The notes under the pieces were generated by a model. The model did not search any database. It worked only from the letters and a program-made list of their open reading frames with translations, and was not told the origin of the DNA. The position numbers and the translations under genes are program-made. A stretch of DNA of 20,595 nucleotides from Castellaniella hirudinis_A (lineage in GTDB: Bacteria > Pseudomonadota > Gammaproteobacteria > Burkholderiales > Burkholderiaceae_B): NCBI RefSeq assembly GCF_047468865.1, contig NZ_JBLGTV010000023.1, positions 1-20,595 of the forward strand, in the 5' to 3' direction. This document shows positions 5,012-11,151 of the stretch, one piece after another; position 1 is the stretch's first letter, and each line of letters starts with the position of its first letter.

Positions 5012-6795
5012 TTGCCAAGCACGTCGCCATGCGGTCGCTTGGCAAGAGCGATTTTGCCGACCTGGCGAAGTACATCACCGATGCGCAGAGCAAAGACCAT
5101 CGGCTGGGCTTGGTGGCCGTGACCAACTGCGAGGCGTTTTCAGTGCGGGACGCCATCACCGAAGTTCTGGCCACCCAGCACACCAACACCCGCGCCCAGG
5201 GTGATAAGACCTATCACCTGATCGTGAGCTTTCGCGCCGGCGAAAACCCCGACGCCGACACGCTCAAGGCAATAGAGGCGCGTATCTGCGAGGGGCTGGG
5301 CTTCGGCGAACACCAGCGCATCAGCGCCGTGCATCACGACACCGACAACCTGCATATCCATATCGCCATCAACAAGATTCACCCGACCCGGCACACGATG
5401 CACGAGCCGTATTACCCGCACCTGGCACTTGGCGAGCTATGCACGAAGCTGGAACAGGAATACGGCCTGGAACGCGACAACCACGAACCGCGCCAACGGG
5501 GTGCGGCGTCCAGGGCGGCGGACATGGAGCGTCATGCCGGCGTTGAAAGCCTGGTGGGCTGGATCAAGCGCGAGTGCTTGGCCGAGATCAAGGGCGCGCA
5601 GACCTGGCAGGAGCTGCACCAGGTCATGCGTGATAACGGGCTGGAAATCACGCCTCGCGGTAACGGCCTGGTGATCCGGGCCGAGGACGGTACGACCGTC
5701 AAGCCAAGCACGCTTGGGCGGGATCTATCCAAGCCAGCTTTGGAAAAACGGCTGGGCACTTTTGAGCCGTCGCCCGAGCGGCAGGCAGAGCCGAAACGGC
5801 GATACAAGAAAGACCCGATCCGCTTGCGCGTGAACACGGTCGAGTTGTACGCCAGGTATAAGGCTGACCAGCAGAACCTGACGGCCAGCCGGGCGAAGGC
5901 CCTGGACGTGGCCAGGCAGCGCAAGGACAGGAAAGTTGCAGCGGCCAAGGCATCGGGGAGCATGCGCCGCGCTGCGATCAAACATATGACGCAAGGCCGG
6001 CTGACCAAGAAGCTGTTGTATTCGCAGGCCAGCAAGGCGCTGCGCGATGAAATTCAGACGATCAACAAGCAGTACCTGGCAGAGCGTCAGGGCTGCTATG
6101 AGCAGCACAGCCGGCGCACATGGGCCGACTGGCTCAAGCAGGAAGCCACCCAGGGAAGCGGCGAGGCGCTGGCCGCGTTGCGAGCCAGAGAGGCCGCCCA
6201 GGGCCTCAAGGGCAACACCGTCCAGGGCGATGGCCAGGCCAAGCCCGGACATGCGCCCGTGGTGGACAACATCACGAAGAAGGGCACGATCATTTTCCGG
6301 GCCGGCAAGACTGCCGTACGTGACGATGGCGAGCGCCTGCAAGTGTCCCGAGAAGCCAGCCGCGAGGGCCTGCAAGAAGCCTTGCGCCTTGCGATGGAGC
6401 GATATGGCAACCGCATCACGGTCAACGGCACGACCGAGTTCAAGGCGCAGATCATCCGCGCCGCCGTCGATTCACAACTACCCATCACGTTTTCCGACCC
6501 GGTCCTGGAAGTCCGCAGGCAGGCGCTGATAGGCGGTAGTGATACGCCTGCCAAGCCGACGATCAAGAAGCCAGGCGTTGGCCCGGTAGGGCACGTTCCG
6601 CCGGCAGCGCGTCAGGGCCGATTGCGCACGTTGTCGCAGATCGAGGCGCTGCACATCGAGGGCGCGAGCATCCCAACGCCGAAGCCTGCACCGATTCCGG
6701 CAATCAATGACCAGGAACGGCGAAAAGCGAAGCTGCAAGCCGAGTTGAACGCCAAGAAAGAGAAGGCGAAACAGCGGAAAGGACGGGGGCGGTAG
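5008..6795 (+). CDS. traI: TraI relaxase, MOBP / IncP type
   Basis: This 595-residue protein is the relaxase that nicks oriT, stays covalently bound to the 5' end and pilots the strand into the recipient. The three RK2 TraI motifs are intact: catalytic Tyr22 (ADLAKYITD), motif II Ser74 (HLIVSFRAGE) and motif III HHDTDNLHIHIAINKIHPT with His116 and His118. The C-terminal part (about 270-595) is Lys/Arg- and Ala-rich and less conserved. RK2 TraI is remembered as about 730 residues, so this form is shorter at the C terminus. Start and overlap with traJ are clear. No TraH-like acidic overlapping frame was recognised. TraK and the coupling protein TraG are absent, so a helper is required. Confidence 0.94.
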   Translation: MIAKHVAMRSLGKSDFADLAKYITDAQSKDHRLGLVAVTNCEAFSVRDAITEVLATQHTNTRAQGDKTYHLIVSFRAGENPDADTLKAIEARICEGLGFGEHQRISAVHHDTDNLHIHIAINKIHPTRHTMHEPYYPHLALGELCTKLEQEYGLERDNHEPRQRGAASRAADMERHAGVESLVGWIKRECLAEIKGAQTWQELHQVMRDNGLEITPRGNGLVIRAEDGTTVKPSTLGRDLSKPALEKRLGTFEPSPERQAEPKRRYKKDPIRLRVNTVELYARYKADQQNLTASRAKALDVARQRKDRKVAAAKASGSMRRAAIKHMTQGRLTKKLLYSQASKALRDEIQTINKQYLAERQGCYEQHSRRTWADWLKQEATQGSGEALAALRAREAAQGLKGNTVQGDGQAKPGHAPVVDNITKKGTIIFRAGKTAVRDDGERLQVSREASREGLQEALRLAMERYGNRITVNGTTEFKAQIIRAAVDSQLPITFSDPVLEVRRQALIGGSDTPAKPTIKKPGVGPVGHVPPAARQGRLRTLSQIEALHIEGASIPTPKPAPIPAINDQERRKAKLQAELNAKKEKAKQRKGRGR

Positions 6796-6821
6796 TTTTA
6801 ACCTTTTTGAGTAAAAACAGC

Positions 6822-6850
6822 TTGCATCATTTGAGTTTGGTAGATATGAT
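6822..6850 (+). promoter_or_regulatory. Promoter and operator of the trbJKL operon, paralogous to the staA promoter
   Basis: TTGCAT (6822-6827), a 17-bp spacer and TATGAT (6845-6850) form a strong sigma70-like promoter. It sits in the same inverted repeat as at the staA promoter (GCATCAT and ATGATGC). The conserved block extends from TTTGAGTAAAA upstream to ATGAGTA downstream. The two promoters are therefore related copies and probably share a regulator. Confidence 0.75.
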
Positions 6851-7079
6851 GCAATGAGTATGCAATCATTTATGTAAAGCAGTAATCGTGCAGGGTTGCA
6901 CGACACACACCGATCTCAACAAAAAATTGCAAGGGCGCGACGGTGTCGACCCGGGCGGGTACCTTGGCAGATTTGGCGAACTGCCTCGTGATGGCCCAAC
7001 CCCACAGCAACGCAGCAGTAACAGCGTCGTGGGACAGATTAGCCGCACATAGCTAACTCACACATCGAGGTACTCGACC
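6851..7079 (+). other. Untranslated leader ahead of trbJ
   Basis: About 230 bp separate the promoter from trbJ, and I see no gene in it. A small hairpin (CGTGCA/TGCACG, 6887-6902) lies near the predicted transcript start, and a GGCAG/CTGCC repeat lies around 6966-6985. The leader ends with GAGG (7067-7070), nine bases ahead of the trbJ ATG. Confidence 0.4.
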
Positions 7080-7868
7080 ATGAAGCACGTCCGCCTTTTA
7101 GCGGCTAAAACCGCGCTCGCTGCCGTCCTGGCTGGCAGCATCATCACCATTCCGGCACAGGCCGGCATCCCTGTTATCGACGGTGGCAACCTGGTGCAGA
7201 ACGTTATGTCTGCAATGGAAGCGGTTGCCCAAACTGCCAAGCAAATCGAGCAGTACCAGACCCAATTGCAGCAGTACGAAAACATGCTGCAAAACACGAT
7301 GGCCCCGGCCGCCTATATCTGGGATCAAGCGCAGGCGACGATGAACAAGCTGTTGGCTGCACAAGACACGCTGGCCTACTACGAAAACCAGCTTGGCAGC
7401 CTGGATGCGTACCTGAGCAAGTTCCAGGACGTGGCTTATTACCGTGGCTCGCCTTGCTTCAATGGTACCGGCGGCTGCACCCCGGCCGAACGTGCAGCGA
7501 TGGAGCAAAACCGCGCCCTGGCGTCCGAGTCGCAGAAAAAGGCCAACGACGCCTTGTTTCAGGGAATTAAAGAGCAACAGAAAGCATTGACGGCCGATGC
7601 CCGCACACTGGAACAGCTCCAAGGCAAGGCGCAGGGTGCAACCGGCCAGCTACAGGCCATCGGCTACGCCAACCAGCTCGCCAGCCAACAGGCCAACCAG
7701 CTCTTGCAGATTCGCGCCATGTTGCTTGCGCAGCAGAACGCAGTGGCTGCCAAGATGCAGGCTGATGCCGACCTGGATGCGAAGCAGCAGGCCGCACATG
7801 CTGCATCTACAGAGTCTCGGATCGAGAAAACGGCCGCGCCGAAAAACTGGCTTGATCTGACCCGCTAA
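7080..7868 (+). CDS. trbJ: TrbJ, mating-pair and entry-exclusion protein
   Basis: This 262-residue protein matches my memory of RK2 TrbJ from the first residues (MKHVRLLAAKTALAAVLAG) onwards. It has a Sec signal peptide ending near PAQAG (residue 29). The mature part is Gln-rich and helical (AKQIEQYQTQLQQYENMLQN), typical of VirB5/TrbJ periplasmic components, with a CFNGTGGC cysteine pair near residue 130. In RK2, TrbJ belongs to the type IV secretion apparatus and to the entry-exclusion function together with TrbK. The gene carries a KorB operator inside its signal-peptide codons. Stop and trbK region overlap (TAATG). Confidence 0.93.
   Translation: MKHVRLLAAKTALAAVLAGSIITIPAQAGIPVIDGGNLVQNVMSAMEAVAQTAKQIEQYQTQLQQYENMLQNTMAPAAYIWDQAQATMNKLLAAQDTLAYYENQLGSLDAYLSKFQDVAYYRGSPCFNGTGGCTPAERAAMEQNRALASESQKKANDALFQGIKEQQKALTADARTLEQLQGKAQGATGQLQAIGYANQLASQQANQLLQIRAMLLAQQNAVAAKMQADADLDAKQQAAHAASTESRIEKTAAPKNWLDLTR
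7097..7109 (+). promoter_or_regulatory. Perfect KorB operator inside trbJ
   Basis: TTTAGCGGCTAAA is identical to the operator at 1021-1033 and here extends to a 15-bp palindrome (7096-7110). It encodes residues LLAAKT of the TrbJ signal peptide, so it was probably inherited with the IncP trbJ gene. Bound KorB, supplied from another plasmid, could repress the operon. Confidence 0.75.
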
Positions 7869-7879
7869 TGGAGGCCGTC

Positions 7880-8134
7880 ATGAACAGCAAATGTACGACG
7901 GTGCTGGCTGCCGTCTTGGTGCTCCTTATAGCCGGTTGCGACAACCAACCCGCCATGCAGGCACTGCCGGCAGTCAATGATGCGAACTGCCAGATCGAGA
8001 AGATCAAGCGGATCCAGAATAAGGCAGCAAGGCAGGAATTTGCGGGGCAATGCTCGCGTAGAACAAGCGGCATCGCACCCACAGAAAACCCCAAAAACTG
8101 GCTTGAGCTTACCGGCCCGGATGGAGGGAAATAG
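7880..8134 (+). CDS. trbK: TrbK-like entry-exclusion lipoprotein
   Basis: This 84-residue protein has an N-terminal signal with a lipobox (VLLIAGC, Cys at residue 19), so it should be a lipid-anchored envelope protein. In IncP plasmids TrbK is the small lipoprotein that blocks entry of related plasmids. Its position between trbJ and trbL supports the call; similarity beyond that is not certain. The ATG at 7880 is preferred over 7868 because it follows GGAGG (7870-7874) and makes a proper signal peptide. The mature part has conserved-looking cysteines (NCQIEKI and GQCSRR). Confidence 0.85.
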   Translation: MNSKCTTVLAAVLVLLIAGCDNQPAMQALPAVNDANCQIEKIKRIQNKAARQEFAGQCSRRTSGIAPTENPKNWLELTGPDGGK

Positions 8135-8135
8135 C

Positions 8136-9899
8136 ATGAAGGCGATTCATAAAGCGGCGCTCATTGGCGCCTGCGTCATGCTGTATTCGGCCGGTGCGGC
8201 CGCACAACTGACCAATCAGGGCGTGCTCGACCAGGTGGTGACGGAGTTCTCTACAAAGGCGACAACGTGGCAGGCCATCGTACTCAATGCGGCGACGTGG
8301 CTGTTTTGGACACTGGGCACTATTTCGATGGTCTGGACGTTCGGCATGATGGCTTTGCGAAAAGCCGATATAGGGGAGTTCTTTTCCGAGTTTGTGAAGT
8401 TCATTGTGTTTTTCGGCTTCTTCCTCTGGTTGCTTAGAAACGGGCCAGACTTTGCACACTCGATCATCCAGTCGCTACAAAAACTCGGTGAGCAGGCCAG
8501 TGGCGTGTCGTCGGTCACGCCCTCTGGCATTGTCGATATTGGCTTCATGATCTGGAAGCAGGCCGTTTCAAACCTATCAGCGTGGAGTCCGATCGACAGC
8601 TTTGTCGGTGTTGTGTTGAGCGCCGGAATCCTCCTTTTGCTTGCCGTCATCGCAGTCAACATGCTGTTGCTCTTGGTGTCGGCCTGGATACTCATGTACG
8701 CCGGCATTTTCTTCCTGGGGTTTGGTGGCTCGCGTTGGACGTCCGACATGGCGATCAACTACTACAAGACCGTGCTGGGCATCGCAGTGCAGCTATTCAC
8801 GATGGTTCTATTGATCGGCATTGGCAACGATCTGCTGTTGAGTTTTTACGCCAAGATGAGTAAGGGAACGCTCAACTTTGAAGAGCTGGGCGTGATGCTG
8901 GTGTTCTGCGTTGCGCTGCTGATGCTCATCAATCGTGTGCCGCCACTGCTGGCCGGCATCATCACGGGCAGCGGCGTAGGCAATGCCGGAGGCATCGGCA
9001 ATTTCGGGGCTGGTGCCGCTATGGGCGCGGCTATGGGTGCAGCCAGCATGGCCGGCGCAGCCGTGGCAACGGGCGGCGCAGCCCTGGCCGCCGGTGCGGC
9101 ATCAGCAGCCGGTGGTGCGCAAGCCGTGATGGCAGCCTTCTCGAAGGCCAGCGAAAGCGCATCGAGCGGCGGTGGCGACGGCGGCGGTGATCTTATGTCT
9201 GCTTTCAGCGGTGGTGGTGATGGCGGCGGCGGTGGAAGCGCTGAAGCCGGCACCGGCGACACGCCCTTTGCTCAAGCCGCCGGCTTTGGTGGCGGTGACG
9301 GCGGCGGTGGCGGTGGTGACACCAGCACCGGCGGCGGGGCCGATTCGTCGGGCGGCGATGGCGGCGGCAAGTCCGGCGGCGGCGAGTCGTCGGGCGGTGG
9401 TAGTTCCTCCGGTTCGGGCGGTGGTTTCCTGGCCTCGGCCGCCAAGGCGGGGCGCGTCACGGCCGATGCCGGCGGCATCTTAGCCAAGGGCATCGGTTCG
9501 GTGGCCAAGGCCAAGGCATCCAGCATCAAGGATTCCGCAATGGAGCGGATTGCCGACACAACCGGCGGCAAGATCGCAGCCGCGATCAAAGGCAGCGGGA
9601 CAGAGGCTGTCGGTGCTGGCGCGGGTGCAGCTCCGGCAGCCCCGAGTGCTGGTAGCGAGTTCACCGGAAACAACCTGGGCGGCGACGCCGGCGGCGGTGG
9701 CTGGATCAACCAAACCGGCGGATTCAGCGAGCTATCGGAAGCCGACCAGGCGCAGGCAATGGAGTCCCATGCCGAATGGCAGGCCAACAGTGAAGGCAAT
9801 ACGTTCGGGGTCGAGGACTATGTGTCGTATGCCCAGGAGCGACAGCAGGAGCGAAATGCCGAAGTCGCTAGTTTCGTCAACAAAAACCCAAGGGGTTAA
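8136..9899 (+). CDS. trbL: TrbL, polytopic inner-membrane secretion-channel protein
   Basis: This 587-residue protein is a TrbL/VirB6-type membrane component of the mating channel. A signal-like start (MKAIHKAALIGACVMLYSAG) is followed by about five to six hydrophobic segments up to residue 275 (for example TWLFWTLGTISMVWTF, FIVFFGFFLWLL, ILLLLAVIAVNMLLLLVSAW). Residues about 280-345 are Ala/Gly-rich, and about 340-430 are an extreme Gly/Ser/Asp-rich low-complexity region. The tail is hydrophilic. The frame is open from 7977, but the ATG at 8136 has GGAGGG (8123-8128) and the correct N terminus. Without TrbB-I it cannot build a channel alone. Confidence 0.92.
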   Translation: MKAIHKAALIGACVMLYSAGAAAQLTNQGVLDQVVTEFSTKATTWQAIVLNAATWLFWTLGTISMVWTFGMMALRKADIGEFFSEFVKFIVFFGFFLWLLRNGPDFAHSIIQSLQKLGEQASGVSSVTPSGIVDIGFMIWKQAVSNLSAWSPIDSFVGVVLSAGILLLLAVIAVNMLLLLVSAWILMYAGIFFLGFGGSRWTSDMAINYYKTVLGIAVQLFTMVLLIGIGNDLLLSFYAKMSKGTLNFEELGVMLVFCVALLMLINRVPPLLAGIITGSGVGNAGGIGNFGAGAAMGAAMGAASMAGAAVATGGAALAAGAASAAGGAQAVMAAFSKASESASSGGGDGGGDLMSAFSGGGDGGGGGSAEAGTGDTPFAQAAGFGGGDGGGGGGDTSTGGGADSSGGDGGGKSGGGESSGGGSSSGSGGGFLASAAKAGRVTADAGGILAKGIGSVAKAKASSIKDSAMERIADTTGGKIAAAIKGSGTEAVGAGAGAAPAAPSAGSEFTGNNLGGDAGGGGWINQTGGFSELSEADQAQAMESHAEWQANSEGNTFGVEDYVSYAQERQQERNAEVASFVNKNPRG

Positions 9900-9904
9900 A
9901 GCGC

Positions 9905-9933
9905 GTCGGCCGGTGTTAGCACCACCGGCCGAC
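9905..9933 (+). repeat. Hairpin between trbL and the last ORF of the operon
   Basis: GTCGGCCGGTG (9905-9915) pairs perfectly with CACCGGCCGAC (9923-9933) around a 7-base loop. It lies just after the trbL stop and ahead of the ribosome binding site at 9956. There is no T-run, so it may stabilise the upstream mRNA end or attenuate expression of the next gene rather than stop transcription fully. Confidence 0.6.
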
Positions 9934-9966
9934 ACTTCCACTCAAGACCTGCAACGAGGTACAAAA

Positions 9967-10197
9967 ATGGCAACTCAACATACTACCCAAGCAACGCAAA
10001 CAGTGCAGCACGCAGCAACGCTACTCGCCGGACTGTCCTGGATAGACCAGGCCCAGGCGCGGCAGCTTTCGCCGATGGCCGAGGCAGTGGCAAACATGTT
10101 CACTCTGGTGTACTACCAGGCCGAAACGGGACGGTTGACCCAAGCGGATTTTCAAGAAGCAATGACCGCTGTACAGCAGTCACTGCAAAGAGCGTAG
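9967..10197 (+). CDS. Small hypothetical protein at the end of the trb operon
   Basis: I do not recognise this 76-residue protein. It is rich in Gln, Ala and Thr, mostly helical in character, with no signal peptide or membrane segment. The ATG at 9967 follows GAGG (9956-9959) with good spacing, and the terminator at 10215 ends the transcript right after it, so it is a genuine operon member. It takes the place where TrbM would follow in RK2 but does not look like TrbM, which is larger and exported. Its abundance of acidic and Gln residues gives no clear functional hint. Confidence 0.7.
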   Translation: MATQHTTQATQTVQHAATLLAGLSWIDQAQARQLSPMAEAVANMFTLVYYQAETGRLTQADFQEAMTAVQQSLQRA

Positions 10198-10214
10198 GCC
10201 GATCCGGGAACAAG

Positions 10215-10239
10215 AAGGGCGGCCAGTGGCCGCCCTTTT
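10215..10239. terminator. Intrinsic terminator between the trb operon and the toxin gene
   Basis: AAGGGCGGCCA and its complement TGGCCGCCCTT form a very stable stem, followed by TTTT on the plus strand. It lies 17 bp after the small ORF and touches the stop of the convergent toxin gene. It therefore ends the trb operon and may also serve the opposite strand, where the stem ends in a short T-run. Confidence 0.8.
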
Positions 10240-10643
10240 CAATTCTCGTCGTTGGGCCATTCCCGGCCGACCGTAGGAGCATCCACCCATTCGCGTTCTT
10301 CCGGCGGCAGTGGATATGCCCCGGAGGCTTCGGCCCCTTCCAGCAGTTCGCCCATGCCCATTGTGTAGCGCGGTGGCCACTGCCTGGCAGCGTGCAGCAC
10401 ACGCAGCACGCGCACCACGTCGCCGGCCGTGTCGTAAATCAGGATGTAATTCCGGTGCGCCACCAGCTCGCGGGTGCCAGGCACCCGGCCAGTCCTGCCC
10501 AGGCCGGGATGATCGAGCAGCAAGCCGGCTTTCTCTGAAAACAGTTCATCGAGGGCCAGCGCGGCCGCCGGCGCGTGCTGCGCGATGTACTCGCGTATTT
10601 TCTTCCTGTCAGCGTGTGCTGGCCGTGTCCAGACCAGCTTCAC
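10239..10643 (-). CDS. parE: ParE/RelE-superfamily toxin with extended C terminus
   Basis: The first 100 residues or so (MKLVWTRPAHADRKKIREYI, HPGLGRTGRVPGTRELV, NYILIYDTAGDVVRVLRVLHAARQWP) carry the standard ParE/RelE fold pattern. ParE toxins poison DNA gyrase. The protein is 134 residues, while ParE toxins are normally about 95-105, so there is an acidic C-terminal extension of some 30 residues after the usual end (ARQWPP). It starts at GTG 10643 and overlaps the antitoxin stop (GTGA), the usual coupled arrangement with the antitoxin first. The gyrase target is family knowledge, not shown by the sequence. Confidence 0.87.
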   Translation of the reverse strand: MKLVWTRPAHADRKKIREYIAQHAPAAALALDELFSEKAGLLLDHPGLGRTGRVPGTRELVAHRNYILIYDTAGDVVRVLRVLHAARQWPPRYTMGMGELLEGAEASGAYPLPPEEREWVDAPTVGREWPNDEN

Positions 10644-10933
10644 GATGTAGCAACGCTGGCCATCTTCCGGCGCGTTTCAGCCCGCCAGGCTTCGGCTTCG
10701 GCTTCCACTTCGGCCGCCGGGATCACGTCGCCGGCATTGGCCGAGTCCAGGCCGATTTGCACCTGGCGACGGAACCAGGCGTCATGCGCGGCCGCTTCCT
10801 CTTGCTGCCGCACGAAATCGCGCATGAAGTCGCGCAGAAGCTGGGCGCTGCTGCGGTCGCGGGCTTTGGCGGCCGTGGAGAACTCGGTTTTCAGGGATTC
10901 ATCGACCCGAAAGGTAAAAGTGGCTTCGCTCAT
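10640..10933 (-). CDS. parD: ParD-like ribbon-helix-helix antitoxin
   Basis: This 97-residue protein opens with MSEATFTFRVDESLKTEFSTAAK, a clear ribbon-helix-helix strand and first helix, followed by RSSAQLLRDFMRDFV. The acidic, Ala-rich C-terminal part would wrap the toxin. The start at 10933 is chosen because it begins the fold and follows GAGGG; the longer open frame reaching 11107 crosses into the integron end and is not real. The gene lies upstream of its toxin and reads away from the res site and resolvase, as parDE and parCBA diverge on RK2. Confidence 0.88.
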   Translation of the reverse strand: MSEATFTFRVDESLKTEFSTAAKARDRSSAQLLRDFMRDFVRQQEEAAAHDAWFRRQVQIGLDSANAGDVIPAAEVEAEAEAWRAETRRKMASVATS

Positions 10934-10947
10934 GTCGTGGCCCTCAT

Positions 10948-10975
10948 GTGTTACAAACATAGTGCAATATAACAC
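10948..10975 (-). promoter_or_regulatory. Operator and promoter region of the toxin-antitoxin operon
   Basis: GTGTTA (10948-10953) and TAACAC (10970-10975) form an inverted repeat ahead of the antitoxin start. Between the arms, on the minus strand, are TATATT and TATGTT, possible -10 elements. ParD-type antitoxins repress their own promoter by binding such palindromes. The upstream part of this promoter is only about 35 bp from the integron end, so the insertion could have altered expression. Confidence 0.5.
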
Positions 10976-11010
10976 GCAGCGGGCCGCGCTGAAACTGTCT
11001 TGTTTTGTCG

Positions 11011-11035
11011 TGTCATTTTCAGAAGACGACTGCAC
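11011..11035 (+). repeat. IRt, tni-side terminal inverted repeat
   Basis: The 25-bp end matches IRi except for a few positions (CATT against CGTT near the tip, GACGAC against GACGGC). A further transposase-type subrepeat TCAGAAGTGATCTGCACC lies at 11088-11105, and the last GTGCACC copy at 11131-11137 is just ahead of tniA. These are the TniA binding sites of Tn402-family ends. Confidence 0.9.
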
Positions 11036-11151
11036 CAGTTGATTGGGCGTAATGGCTGTTGTGCAGCCAGCTCCTGACAGTTCAATATCAGAAGTGATCT
11101 GCACCAATCTCGACTATGCTCAATACTCGTGTGCACCAAAGCGAGGTGAGC

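Noticed and set aside
6047..6529. Overlapping plus-strand frame inside traI as a traH equivalent
   Set aside because: TraH is a small acidic protein; this translation is strongly basic and Ser/Arg-rich, typical of a shadow frame.
7977..8135. Upstream extension of trbL to 7977
   Set aside because: It would overlap most of trbK. The ATG at 8136 has its own ribosome binding site and gives a signal-like N terminus.
8846..9799. Long Pro-rich minus-strand frames opposite trbL
   Set aside because: They are the complement of the Gly/Ala/Ser-rich region of TrbL and have no start signals.
10640..11107. 155-residue version of the antitoxin starting at 11107
   Set aside because: The extra 58 residues come from the integron end and the promoter region, so this start was created by the insertion.
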